Below are positions 24,037 to 33,316 of a DNA stretch of 64,000 nucleotides, in pieces (the stretch's first letter is position 1; every line of letters starts with the position of its first letter). This stretch comes from Polaribacter sp. BM10. GTDB taxonomy: Bacteria; Bacteroidota; Bacteroidia; Flavobacteriales; Flavobacteriaceae. Below the pieces are notes generated by a model. That model saw only the letters and a program-made list of their open reading frames with translations. It did not search any database and was not told the DNA's origin. The position numbers and the translations under genes are program-made. The stretch is from the NCBI RefSeq assembly GCF_002005425.1, contig NZ_CP019704.1, forward strand, positions 2,996,001-3,060,000. Reading direction: 5' to 3'.

Positions 24037-25437
24037 TTAGGCATTTAACGGTTTACCGTCCCAAGCAGCTTTTGCAGCCTCTTTAACAGCTTCAGAATAT
24101 GTTGGATGACCATGACAAATTCTCGCTAAATCTTCTGCAGATGCTCTATATTCCATAGCTACTGCAGCTTCCATAATTAAATCTGCAACACGTGCGCCAA
24201 CCATGTGTACACCTAAAATTTCGTCAGTATTTTTATCTGCTAAAACTTTAACAAAACCATCAATATCTCCACTAGCTCTTGATCTACCCAAGGCTCTCAT
24301 AGAAAATTTACCAGATTTGTAATCTACTTTAGCATCTTTTAATTCTTGCTCTGTTTTACCAACAGCAGCAACTTCTGGCCAAGTATAAACAATACCCGGA
24401 ATTAAATTATAATCGATATGTGGTTTTTCGCCAGCTAAAAATTCTGCAACAACTACACCTTCTTCTTCTGCTTTATGTGCCAACATTGCACCTTTAACTA
24501 CATCTCCAATTGCATAAATATTAGATACATTTGTTTGTAAATGATCATTTACAGCAACTTGTCCGCGTTCGTTAACTTCTACACCAACTTTTTCTAAACC
24601 TAGACCTTCTGTATATGCTTTTCTACCAACAGCAACTAAACAATAATCTCCGGTAAAAGTAACTTCTTCTCCTTTTTTGTTATTTGCTTTTACAGTAACT
24701 TCTTCTCCGTTTCTTTCTACAGAGGTTACACCATGACTTACAGCAAATTTAATACCTTGTTTTTTAAGAACTTTTTGTAATTCTTTAGAAACATCAGCAT
24801 CCATAGTTGGTGTAATTTTTGGAGCATATTCTATAACCGTTACATCTGCGCCTAAACGTTTGTAAACAGAACCTAACTCTAAACCAATAACACCACCACC
24901 AATTACTAATAAATGTTTAGGTACTTCGTTTAATTTTAAAGCTTCTGTAGATGTAATTACACGTTCTTTATCTAACGTTATAAATGGTAACGTAGATGGT
25001 TTAGAACCTGTAGCAATAATAATATCGGTACCTTCTATCACTTCTGATGTACCGTCGTTTTTAGCAATGTTAACATGAGTTTTGTCTACAAAAGAACCCA
25101 ATCCTTCAAAAACATCGATGTCATTTTTATCCATAAGGTATTTGATTCCGCCTGTAGTTGTTTCTACAACTTTAGCTTTTCTATCGACCATTTTACCAAA
25201 ATCGAAAGTTGGTTTTTCAACAGAAATACCGTGTTCTTCAAAATGATGAACTGCATCGTAATAATGATGAGAAGAATCTAATAAAGCTTTAGAAGGTATA
25301 CAACCAACATTTAAACAGGTACCACCCAAAGTTGAATATTTTTCTATAATTGCTACTTTTTTGCCTAATTGAGAAGCTCTAACTGCAGCTATATATCCTC
25401 CAGGACCAGAACCAATTACAATAATATCATATTTCAT
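24037..25437 (-). CDS. lpdA: Dihydrolipoyl dehydrogenase
   Basis: The E3 flavoprotein of pyruvate and 2-oxoglutarate dehydrogenase complexes reoxidises dihydrolipoamide with NAD+. The 466 residues include the FAD loop GSGPGG (9-14), the redox-active disulfide C41-LNVG-C46, a second dinucleotide loop GGGVIGLE, the AIGDV motif and the C-terminal H-G-H-P-T-x-S-E catalytic stretch from the partner subunit interface. No E1/E2 gene is adjacent. A TATTTTTG -7 element (plus positions 25496-25503) lies about 58 nt upstream, and a strong terminator follows. Confidence 0.95.
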   Translation of the reverse strand: MKYDIIVIGSGPGGYIAAVRASQLGKKVAIIEKYSTLGGTCLNVGCIPSKALLDSSHHYYDAVHHFEEHGISVEKPTFDFGKMVDRKAKVVETTTGGIKYLMDKNDIDVFEGLGSFVDKTHVNIAKNDGTSEVIEGTDIIIATGSKPSTLPFITLDKERVITSTEALKLNEVPKHLLVIGGGVIGLELGSVYKRLGADVTVIEYAPKITPTMDADVSKELQKVLKKQGIKFAVSHGVTSVERNGEEVTVKANNKKGEEVTFTGDYCLVAVGRKAYTEGLGLEKVGVEVNERGQVAVNDHLQTNVSNIYAIGDVVKGAMLAHKAEEEGVVVAEFLAGEKPHIDYNLIPGIVYTWPEVAAVGKTEQELKDAKVDYKSGKFSMRALGRSRASGDIDGFVKVLADKNTDEILGVHMVGARVADLIMEAAVAMEYRASAEDLARICHGHPTYSEAVKEAAKAAWDGKPLNA

Positions 25438-25495
25438 AAGTAAGTTTATTTTGTGTTTTTTGCAACCTAATGCTTTGTTTTTTAATAATAATTGA

Positions 25496-25503
25496 CAAAA
25501 ATA
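25496..25503 (-). promoter_or_regulatory. Candidate -7 element of lpdA
   Basis: On the minus strand TATTTTTG matches TAnnTTTG in the divergent lpdA/haem-protein gap, about 60 nt before the lpdA ATG. No -33 TTG is seen. Confidence 0.35.
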
Positions 25504-25572
25504 CGGATATTTTCATAAAATAAAGTAAGAATTTAGTAGTTTTACAGTATAAAATATTCTTAAAATTTACAG

Positions 25573-26046
25573 ATGAAAACCCTAAAAAAAATATTAGTTT
25601 TTCTATTAGTTGTACTTGTAATTGCTCAGTTTTTTGGTCCAGAAAAAAATGATGGTGAAATGACTTCTGTAGCTGCTTTTGTGTCAGAAACAAATCCGCC
25701 AGAAGATGTAAAAAAAATATTAGAAACAACATGTTACGATTGCCATTCAGATAAAACAGTTTATCCTTGGTACAGTAACATTACACCTGTAAATTATTGG
25801 TTAGACGATCATATTAAAGACGGTAAAAAGCATTTAAACTTTTCTAAATGGAGCTCTTATTCTTTAAAAAAGAAAGAACATAAAATGGATGAACTTTACG
25901 AAGAAGTAGAAAAAGGAGAAATGCCATTAGATTCTTATACTTGGACGCATGCCGATGCAAATCTTACGCAAGAGCAAATTAATGCTGTTGTTGCTTGGGG
26001 TAAAAAGGTACAAGCCGATTATAAACTTCAAATGAATACTAAATAA
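25573..26046 (+). CDS. Haem-binding domain protein (membrane-anchored, CxxCH)
   Basis: A 157-residue protein with an uncleaved signal anchor or signal peptide (about residues 5-21) and one c-type haem motif C54-x2-C57-H58 in ETTCYDCHSDKT. The PWYSNITPVNYWLDDHIKDGKKHLNFS stretch that follows is typical of the haem-binding domain family seen in Bacteroidetes. It should sit on the periplasmic side and bind haem covalently; its redox partner is unknown. It runs directly into the glycosyltransferase (stop TAA next to a TTG start). Confidence 0.85.
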   Translation: MKTLKKILVFLLVVLVIAQFFGPEKNDGEMTSVAAFVSETNPPEDVKKILETTCYDCHSDKTVYPWYSNITPVNYWLDDHIKDGKKHLNFSKWSSYSLKKKEHKMDELYEEVEKGEMPLDSYTWTHADANLTQEQINAVVAWGKKVQADYKLQMNTK

Positions 26047-27285
26047 TTGCAAAATAACACTGTTTTAATTATTGGTGCTGTTTGGGTAGAACCTAATTCT
26101 TCTGCTGCAGGCAAAAGAATGTTGCAGTTAATTGATCAGTTTTTAGAAAAAGAATATCACATAACTTTTGCATCTGTGGCACAAAAAAGTGAAAAAGCAT
26201 TAGATTTAAAATCTTTAGGTATAGAAGAAGTTTTTATCGAGCTTAACAATATTTCTTTTGATGCTTTTGTAAAGAAACTTAAACCCAATATAGTTTTATT
26301 TGATCGATTTATGATCGAAGAACAATTTGGTTGGCGTGTTGCAAAACATTGTCCGAACGCTATACGCATTTTAGATACTGAAGACTTGCATTGTTTGCGT
26401 AAAACCAGAGAGTTTTGTGTTAAAAAGGAGCTTCCTTTTTCGATTTCAGAACTTTTAAAACAAGACATTACAAAGAGAGAAATTGCATCTATTTTAAGAT
26501 GTGATTTGTCTTTAATTATTTCTACTTATGAAATGGAATTGCTAAAAGATGTCTTTAAAATACCTTATAATGTGATTCTGTATTTACCTTTTATGTTTGA
26601 AGAAATAGATGCCTTACAAACAGAAAAGTGGCAGCATTTTACAGAAAGAGAACATTTTATATTCATCGGAAATTTTTTTCATAAACCAAATGTTGATGCA
26701 GTTTTAACTTTAAAAAAAGAAATTTGGGCAAAAGTTAGAAAACAACTTCCTAAGGCAGAGTTACATATTTATGGTGCCTATGTTACCCAACAAATACAAG
26801 AATTAAATAATAAAAAAGAAGGTTTTTTAATTAAAGGATTTGCAAAGGATGCAAATAATGTAGTTAAAAATGCCAAAGTAGTTTTGGCTCCTTTAAATTT
26901 TGGTGCAGGTATAAAAGGCAAATTAACAGAAGCCATGCTTTGCGGTACGCCAAGTGTAACAACAAGTATTGGTGCAGAAGGAATGGTAAATAATTTTGAG
27001 TGGAATGGTTTTATAGAAGACGATTATACTGATTTTGCAAACAAAGCTATTCTACTTTATAATGATGAGTCAACTTGGAAGAATTCTCAGCAAAAAGGAA
27101 TTGATGTTATTAATTCTATTTACAGTAAAAAGAAAAATGGAGTAGTTTTGTCAAGTAAAATTGAAGAAATTCAACAAAATTTAGAGAAGCATAGGGCTTC
27201 TAATTTCTTTGGAAGCTTGTTGCAACATCAAACTTTACAAGCAACAAAATATATGAGTAAATGGATTGAAGAAAAGAATAAGTAA
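26047..27285 (+). CDS. Glycosyltransferase, GT4-like
   Basis: A 412-residue GT-B fold glycosyltransferase. The C-terminal donor-binding half has the nucleotide-sugar motif GAGIKGKLTEAMLCGTPSVTT (E-x-M-x-x-G-x-P), and HFIFIGNFFHKPN marks the start of that domain. The TTG directly after the previous stop is taken as start, because the first in-frame ATG would remove the conserved WVEPNSSAAGKRM segment. Sugar donor and acceptor are unknown; cell-surface polysaccharide or lipid is likely. No polysaccharide cluster is nearby. Confidence 0.78.
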   Translation: MQNNTVLIIGAVWVEPNSSAAGKRMLQLIDQFLEKEYHITFASVAQKSEKALDLKSLGIEEVFIELNNISFDAFVKKLKPNIVLFDRFMIEEQFGWRVAKHCPNAIRILDTEDLHCLRKTREFCVKKELPFSISELLKQDITKREIASILRCDLSLIISTYEMELLKDVFKIPYNVILYLPFMFEEIDALQTEKWQHFTEREHFIFIGNFFHKPNVDAVLTLKKEIWAKVRKQLPKAELHIYGAYVTQQIQELNNKKEGFLIKGFAKDANNVVKNAKVVLAPLNFGAGIKGKLTEAMLCGTPSVTTSIGAEGMVNNFEWNGFIEDDYTDFANKAILLYNDESTWKNSQQKGIDVINSIYSKKKNGVVLSSKIEEIQQNLEKHRASNFFGSLLQHQTLQATKYMSKWIEEKNK

Positions 27286-27286
27286 T

Positions 27287-28498
27287 TTATTCTACTACGT
27301 AATCTAGCGGTAAAGCGTTTGCAAACTTCTCGAAAGACCAATAACCTTCGTAAAACATATCTAACGGACGGATTAAACTACCATTTGTATTTATAATTGA
27401 CGGAAGTTTTAAAGGAATTATAGATGATGTTTGTGGCAATGCTTTTCTTGGTTTGCTAAACGCATTTCTTAAAATATAGCGTTCTTCTTCTAGTTCTTTC
27501 GTGTAAACGATACTTAAATTATTGTCGAAATCTAGATAAGAAACACCATTTTTAAATTTTAAGATGTCTTTAATTGGCGCTTTAGATTTGTACAAATAAT
27601 CTTTAAATTTTGGCAGTTTTACCTTTTTTAAAACTATCAATGCCGAATCTAATGCTGTTTTTGGCTTCTTAATAACTTTAGAGAAATTAACGTTATTTCT
27701 GTAAAGTTTTACCAATTCTCGTGCTTTTTTAATTTTTTCTTTCGATGGTCTTTCAGGGTTTAAAACTCTTTTAAATTGATGTATTAAAAAACCATCTTTA
27801 TAAGTTGAACCTTTTAATAAAGATTGATAAAAATGAGTAAATGAACCGTTGTAAGTTTCTAAACGTTTTTGATGCCATTTACGCTTTTTTCTATTGCTTC
27901 CTTTTAAATTTTGATATCTAGAATATCCTAAATAAGTAACTCTGTTTTTATGGATTTTAAATTCTTCTAACTCGTAAATTATTTTGTAACCTAAACCCTT
28001 ATGAATAATTTGTAAAGGTTTTCTTGCAAATGCTGTTAACAGATTCTCTTTTGCATCAAAATCAAAGTGTAATACCTCAGGATTTAAAATTTTGCAAACA
28101 TCTGCCAATTTTGTTCTGCCAATAAATTCTCTTTTAAATGTTTGCAAATTGTATTTCCACTCATCATTATAAACTGTTTTTCTAATGACAATTTCATTTA
28201 AGGTATTGTTTTCTTCAACCATATTAAAAATCAGTGAACTCCTATAAGTAGTAGTGTCTAAAGAATAATTTATTTTTTTGTAGCCTAAATAGGAAATAAT
28301 TAAATCATATTGACCTTTTTTTACTTTTATAGAAAATTCACCATCAGAATTGGTAGTTGTACCAATCATTGTATTGTTTAAATAAACTGTAGCACCTTCT
28401 AATGACCCATTTTCTTCATGTACAGATCCTTTAATAATTATCTGTGATGAAACGTGAACCGAAAAAAATAGCACAATAATGCAAAGACAACTTCTCAT
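27287..28498 (-). CDS. Carboxypeptidase-regulatory-like domain protein, exported
   Basis: A 403-residue exported protein. After a signal peptide (about 1-18) comes one carboxypeptidase D regulatory-like beta-sandwich (about 20-105; KGSVHEENGSLEGATVYL...GTTTNSDGEFSIKV...YLGYKK), the same domain that begins TonB-dependent receptors. The remaining 300 residues are Lys-rich and not recognised, with no plug or barrel. This layout is common in Bacteroidetes envelope proteins of unknown role. It is convergent with the glycosyltransferase (1 nt apart). Confidence 0.72.
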   Translation of the reverse strand: MRSCLCIIVLFFSVHVSSQIIIKGSVHEENGSLEGATVYLNNTMIGTTTNSDGEFSIKVKKGQYDLIISYLGYKKINYSLDTTTYRSSLIFNMVEENNTLNEIVIRKTVYNDEWKYNLQTFKREFIGRTKLADVCKILNPEVLHFDFDAKENLLTAFARKPLQIIHKGLGYKIIYELEEFKIHKNRVTYLGYSRYQNLKGSNRKKRKWHQKRLETYNGSFTHFYQSLLKGSTYKDGFLIHQFKRVLNPERPSKEKIKKARELVKLYRNNVNFSKVIKKPKTALDSALIVLKKVKLPKFKDYLYKSKAPIKDILKFKNGVSYLDFDNNLSIVYTKELEEERYILRNAFSKPRKALPQTSSIIPLKLPSIINTNGSLIRPLDMFYEGYWSFEKFANALPLDYVVE

Positions 28499-28548
28499 AC
28501 TTAAATAACGTATAAAAAATCTTTTTATAACAAAACAATTAATTAATA

Positions 28549-30570
28549 TTAAGACTTAAGCAAACCAGCTCTTTTTAAAAGTGCATCTGGTTTTGGTTCT
28601 TTTCCTCTAAAACGTTTGTATAATTTCATTGGTTTTTCTGTACCACCTTTAGAAAGAACGTTATCTTTAAACTTTGTAGCAACTTCTTTATTAAAAATTC
28701 CTTCTTCTAAAAAATATTCAAATGCATCTGCATCTAAAACTTCTGCCCATTTATAAGAGTAGTATCCAGAAGAATATCCACCTTGAAAAATATGTGAAAA
28801 AGCAGTACTCATTGCGTTTTCTTTTACATCTGGATATAATTTTGTGTCAGAAAAAGCGTCGTTTTCAAACTCTTTTACAGAATTTATTTCTGATGGATTT
28901 TCTGAGTGCCATTTCATGTCTAAAAGCCCGAAACTTAATTGACGTAAGGTTTGCATACCTTCATGAAAACTTGCAGATTCTTTAATTTTCTCTACATATT
29001 TCATAGGTATAACTTCATCGGTTTCGTAGTGTCTTGCAAACAATTCTAAAGCTTCTTTTTCGTAACACCAGTTTTCTAAAACCTGACTTGGTAACTCTAC
29101 AAAATCCCAAGAAACAGAAGTGCCTGATAAACTGTTGTATGTCGTATTTGCTAACATGCCATGTAAAGCATGACCAAATTCGTGAAACAATGTCGTAACC
29201 TCATTAAACGTAAGTAAAGAAGGTTTGGTTTCTGTGGGCTTTGTAAAGTTGCACACTATAGAAACATGTGGTCTGTCGTTAATTCCGTTTTTTATTTGTT
29301 GTGACTTGTAAGAAGTCATCCACGCTCCATTTCTTTTGCCTTTTCTAGGATGAAAATCAGCATAAAAAACAGCAATAAAATTATTTTCGTTATCTGTTAC
29401 ATTATAAGTTTTAACATCTTCATGATATTTATCGATAGAGTTTATTTCTTCGAAATTTAAATCAAATAATCTATTTGCAATTTCGAAAACACCATTAATA
29501 ACGTTATCTAATTTAAAGTATGGTTTTAATAATTCTTGATCTAAATCGAATAATTCTTTCTTTAGTTTTTCAGAATAATAAGCACCATCCCATTTTTGTA
29601 ATTTATCTATTCCGTCAAGTTTTTTTGCGTATTTTTCTAAGTTTTCAAATTCCTTAAGCGCAGCAGGTTTTGCTTTTTCTAATAAATTATTAGAAAATTC
29701 GATTACTTTCTCAGGCGTTTCTGCCATTCTTTCTTCTAATACAAAATGAGCATGCGTTTTGTAACCTAGTAAATTTGCTCTTTTATGACGAAGGTTAACA
29801 ATTTCTAAAACAATTTTTTCGTTATTGAATTCGTTTTCTTGAAAACCTTTTTTACCCGCTGCAATTGCCATTTTTTTTCTTAAATCTCTATTATCAGCAT
29901 AAGTTAAAAACGGAACGTAACTTGGGTAATCTAGTGTAAAAATGTAACCATCTTTGTTTTTAGATTTGGCAACTTCTTTAGCCGCTTCTTTAACACTTTC
30001 TGGTAAACCAGCTACATCTTCTGGTTTGGTTAAATGCATTTCAAAAGCATTTGTTTCTGCAAGTACATTTTCGCCAAATTTTAACGAAAGCTTAGATAGT
30101 TTAGCGTCAATATCTCTAAGTTCTTTCTTGTTTTCTTCATTTAGATTAGCACCATTTCTTGCAAAACTCTTATACTGTTTTTCTAACAACATTTCTTGCT
30201 CTGGTGATAATTTTAAATTTTCTCTATTATTAAAAACAGCTTTTACACGATTAAAAAGTTCTTCGTTTAGTGTGATGTCATTTCTAAACTCGCTTAACCA
30301 AGGAGAGATTTCTTGTGCAATTTTCTGAATTTCATCATTAGTTTCTGCAGAATTTAAGTTGAAAAATATACTTGTAATTCTATTTAATTTTTCACCAGAG
30401 AAATCTAATGCAACAGTTGTGTTTTCGAAACTCGGTGTTTCTGAGTTATTTACAATTTCATTTATTTCTTGCTTTGCAATTTCTATTGCTTTTAGAATTG
30501 CAGGTTTGTAATCTTTAGTTGAAATTTTTGAAAAAGGAGCTGTATTAAAGTCTTGTAAAAGTGGATTCAT
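28549..30570 (-). CDS. M3 family oligopeptidase (Dcp/PrlC-like)
   Basis: A zinc metallopeptidase that degrades short peptides. The HExxH zinc motif is in LFHEFGHALHG near residues 459-469, with the downstream glutamate in the SWDFVELPSQ segment, as in M3A peptidases. Starting at ATG 30570 the protein is 673 residues, a usual length. The frame extends back to 30639, but a -7 box (TATCTTTG, plus 30592-30599) lies inside that extension, so the shorter start is preferred. There is no signal peptide, so it is likely cytoplasmic. Confidence 0.9.
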   Translation of the reverse strand: MNPLLQDFNTAPFSKISTKDYKPAILKAIEIAKQEINEIVNNSETPSFENTTVALDFSGEKLNRITSIFFNLNSAETNDEIQKIAQEISPWLSEFRNDITLNEELFNRVKAVFNNRENLKLSPEQEMLLEKQYKSFARNGANLNEENKKELRDIDAKLSKLSLKFGENVLAETNAFEMHLTKPEDVAGLPESVKEAAKEVAKSKNKDGYIFTLDYPSYVPFLTYADNRDLRKKMAIAAGKKGFQENEFNNEKIVLEIVNLRHKRANLLGYKTHAHFVLEERMAETPEKVIEFSNNLLEKAKPAALKEFENLEKYAKKLDGIDKLQKWDGAYYSEKLKKELFDLDQELLKPYFKLDNVINGVFEIANRLFDLNFEEINSIDKYHEDVKTYNVTDNENNFIAVFYADFHPRKGKRNGAWMTSYKSQQIKNGINDRPHVSIVCNFTKPTETKPSLLTFNEVTTLFHEFGHALHGMLANTTYNSLSGTSVSWDFVELPSQVLENWCYEKEALELFARHYETDEVIPMKYVEKIKESASFHEGMQTLRQLSFGLLDMKWHSENPSEINSVKEFENDAFSDTKLYPDVKENAMSTAFSHIFQGGYSSGYYSYKWAEVLDADAFEYFLEEGIFNKEVATKFKDNVLSKGGTEKPMKLYKRFRGKEPKPDALLKRAGLLKS

Positions 30571-30591
30571 AAATGTGTGTATATCAGTTTT

Positions 30592-30599
30592 CAAAGATA
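30592..30599 (-). promoter_or_regulatory. Candidate -7 element of the M3 peptidase gene
   Basis: Minus-strand TATCTTTG matches TAnnTTTG, 21 nt before ATG 30570. It supports that start over the longer frame. Confidence 0.4.
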
Positions 30600-30678
30600 A
30601 AAAAAACTTATTTTTTATTCTATAATCTAAAATAAACATCTGTTAAACTTATTTTAACAACCGTTTATCGAAGTTTTA

Positions 30679-30709
30679 TTGCTTTTATTATAAAATGTAT
30701 TTATTTTTG
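30679..30709 (+). promoter_or_regulatory. Promoter of the first LamG/T9SS exoprotein gene
   Basis: TTG 30679-30681 and TATTTTTG 30702-30709 are 20 nt apart, matching the Bacteroidetes consensus, and lie 29 nt before ATG 30739. Confidence 0.6.
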
Positions 30710-30738
30710 ATTAGGTTCTAATATCCCCCAAAACTACT

Positions 30739-33228
30739 ATGAAAAAATTTTTATTAAATATAATCTTCTTAACCCTAGCGGTTTGCAGTTTTTCTCAAAC
30801 AGATAATGATGGTTTTTATTTTGATGGTGTAAATGATTTTATAAATGTAGGTGGTGCTTCAAACACAAATATTTCAAATATTAATAGTACAACTACAAAC
30901 AATAGAACTTACGAGACTTGGTTTAAAGCAGCAGAAGTTACTACCAGACAATTTATTATGAAAGAGGGTGCTGGTACTAGAGCTGTTATTATTTATATAG
31001 AAGGTGGATATTTGGTTGTAGGAGGATATAATAGAGCAGACTACACACCAAGATGGGAAGGAACCTATTTTAGAAAGGCAATTACTGCGGATACATGGTA
31101 CCATGTGGCACTTGTTTTAGACGATGCTCAGGCGGCAAATAATACTACAAATCCTATGGGTGCTAACCAAAATACAGCGTTAAAATTTTATTTAGACGGT
31201 ACCTTAATTGGTGAAAATTCAGGTTATCAGTTTGGACCACACAATACCGTAAGATTAGGATATAAGGATACTGGTATAAGATTTCCAAGTATAACAGCAG
31301 CAGGATGGACAAATCAATTAGATTCCGATTATTTCTATAGTCCATCAGGTTTAACAAGTTATTCGGGTACTAATTATTTTGAAGGATATTTATGGGGATT
31401 TAGACTTTGGAATCGAGTGAGAACTCCACAAGAAATAGACGATTACAAATCAGATATAATTACTACAGTTGGTACAGATGATTTAGCGGCAATTTTAGAT
31501 GGAGATACATTTACATATTTAGCAAATGATAATGTAAGTACTAATGAAGCTACAGTTTCTTCTGTACCAACAATTATTTGGAGTGCAACTGCTGCATCTA
31601 CAGATTGGAATACGGGTTCTAATTGGGTAGGTGGTGCTGTGCCAGACATATTAACAAAAGAGGCTGTAGAAATTCAAGCTTCAACAAATTATCCAATAAT
31701 AACTTCTGGAACTCATATTGTAGCCGGAGATCTGCAAGTTAATGCAAGTGCAAGTATTACTGTAGAAAGTGGTGGTACTTTAGAGGTTAGTTATGATATT
31801 GTTAACAATGGTACTATTGATGTTAAAGAAAGTGGCAGTTTAGTGTTAAGAGAAAAGAAAGTTTTAGGCGGCACAGGAGATTATATTGTTGAAAGAAATA
31901 CACCTACATATAATGGTAATGATTTCTATTCTTATTGGAGTTCGCCAGTTGTTAGTGCAGATTCGAATATTGCAACAGTTTTTCCTGATGCAGAACTTAT
32001 ATATGCATTCGAAGCAAGTTCATTAAATTCAGATTGGGTATTTCATGGTACTTCAAATTTTGAGCAAGGAATAGGTTATGCTGTTCAAAATGAAGGTATA
32101 GGTGGTCAGTTAAGAACTTTTACGGGTGTTGTTAATTCAGGAGATATTTCGGTAAATGTTTACAATACAACAAATTTATCAGGTTCTGATAACGATGGTG
32201 ATACTTGGTCTTCAAATGGAGATAATTTAGTTGGTAATCCATATCCAGCAGCAATAGATTGGGATTTAGTAATTACAGACCCTGATAATACAGAAATTCT
32301 AGGAACCATATATTTATGGAACCAAGCAACTGCAGAAGTAGGTGAAAACAATGTTTCAGATTATCTGCAATATAATTTAACAGGTGGTGTTACAAATACT
32401 GCTACAGGAAATATTGGTACTGGCCAAGGTTTTTTTGTAAGAGCTATATCAAATAGTTCGATAAAATTTAAAACAACACATCAAATTGCGTCTAGCAATA
32501 CACAATTTTATAAGTCTAATAATAAAAAAACTATCGAAGAGAAAAAAGATAGATCTTGGATTAAGTTTACAAGAGGAAATGAAACCAATACTTTGTTAAT
32601 AGGTTTCTTAGAAGGAGCAACAGAAGGTGTAGACAGAATTTATGACGCTGGTTTTGATACAAATCAAAAATCTTTAGGTTTTTATTCGTTGATAAATAAT
32701 TCTATAAAAGCATCTATACAAGGTTTGCCTGTTTTACAGAACGATGAAGAAATTGTACCCTTGGGTTTTATTGTAGATAAAGTAGGTGAGTATTCAATCG
32801 GAATTCAAGAAGAAACTATAAATGATGATTACACTGTTTATTTGTTTGATAAAGAACTAGATTTATTATTCAATCTAGAAGAAGGTGATTATAATTTCTC
32901 TATAGAAACCTTAGGAGAAAATAATGAGAGATTCGAGATAAAGTATTCGAAAGCTAGTAAAGAAGAAACAACTTTAAGTACAGAAGTAGTAGAAAATATT
33001 GATGATACTCTAAACCTATATGTCGACTCAAATAGAGAGTTAATTATCAAAAAAAATACGCAAGAAGAAATCAAAAATATTCAAGTTTATAACTTACAAG
33101 GTAGACTTATAAGTGTTTTTAAAAGTGAAGATTTAAAAAGCGTTTCTAACTACAGTACAGGCGTATATTTTGTTAAAGTAACTTTTAGCGATAAGCAAGA
33201 GTTTAGAAAGAAAATTCTTATTTATTAA
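30739..33228 (+). CDS. LamG-like exoprotein with T9SS type A sorting domain (copy 1)
   Basis: An 829-residue secreted protein. It has a signal peptide (1-19, CSFSQ), then a LamG/concanavalin A-like domain (about 25-240; FDGVNDFINVG, TYETWFKA, WYHVALVLDD, GYLWGFRLWNRVRTPQEI), then a short WNTGSNWVGG-type repeat module and a beta-rich central region (YSYWSSPV, DNLVGNPYPAAIDWD). It ends with a C-terminal type IX sorting domain (IQVYNLQGRLI...STGVYFVKV...KILIY). It should be exported by Sec, then by T9SS, and kept at the surface or released. The next gene is a clear paralogue. Possible role: adhesion or carbohydrate binding, unproven. Confidence 0.88.
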   Translation: MKKFLLNIIFLTLAVCSFSQTDNDGFYFDGVNDFINVGGASNTNISNINSTTTNNRTYETWFKAAEVTTRQFIMKEGAGTRAVIIYIEGGYLVVGGYNRADYTPRWEGTYFRKAITADTWYHVALVLDDAQAANNTTNPMGANQNTALKFYLDGTLIGENSGYQFGPHNTVRLGYKDTGIRFPSITAAGWTNQLDSDYFYSPSGLTSYSGTNYFEGYLWGFRLWNRVRTPQEIDDYKSDIITTVGTDDLAAILDGDTFTYLANDNVSTNEATVSSVPTIIWSATAASTDWNTGSNWVGGAVPDILTKEAVEIQASTNYPIITSGTHIVAGDLQVNASASITVESGGTLEVSYDIVNNGTIDVKESGSLVLREKKVLGGTGDYIVERNTPTYNGNDFYSYWSSPVVSADSNIATVFPDAELIYAFEASSLNSDWVFHGTSNFEQGIGYAVQNEGIGGQLRTFTGVVNSGDISVNVYNTTNLSGSDNDGDTWSSNGDNLVGNPYPAAIDWDLVITDPDNTEILGTIYLWNQATAEVGENNVSDYLQYNLTGGVTNTATGNIGTGQGFFVRAISNSSIKFKTTHQIASSNTQFYKSNNKKTIEEKKDRSWIKFTRGNETNTLLIGFLEGATEGVDRIYDAGFDTNQKSLGFYSLINNSIKASIQGLPVLQNDEEIVPLGFIVDKVGEYSIGIQEETINDDYTVYLFDKELDLLFNLEEGDYNFSIETLGENNERFEIKYSKASKEETTLSTEVVENIDDTLNLYVDSNRELIIKKNTQEEIKNIQVYNLQGRLISVFKSEDLKSVSNYSTGVYFVKVTFSDKQEFRKKILIY

Positions 33229-33243
33229 GATATTAATTTCTTA

Positions 33244-33298
33244 GTCGTTTTTGTAAGCTTTTACAAGTTTAAACGACATAACAATAGTGTTATAACAC
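33244..33298 (+). repeat. Hairpin and palindrome between the two T9SS exoprotein genes
   Basis: GTCGTTT (33244-33250) pairs with AAACGAC (33271-33277), with an inner stem TTGTAA/TTACAA (33251-33256/33261-33266). Ten bases on is the 12-nt palindrome GTGTTATAACAC (33287-33298). There is no T tract after either, so I read them as an RNA structure or operator, not a clear terminator. Confidence 0.45.
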
Positions 33299-33316
33299 AT
33301 TAAAAAAAAAAGAATT

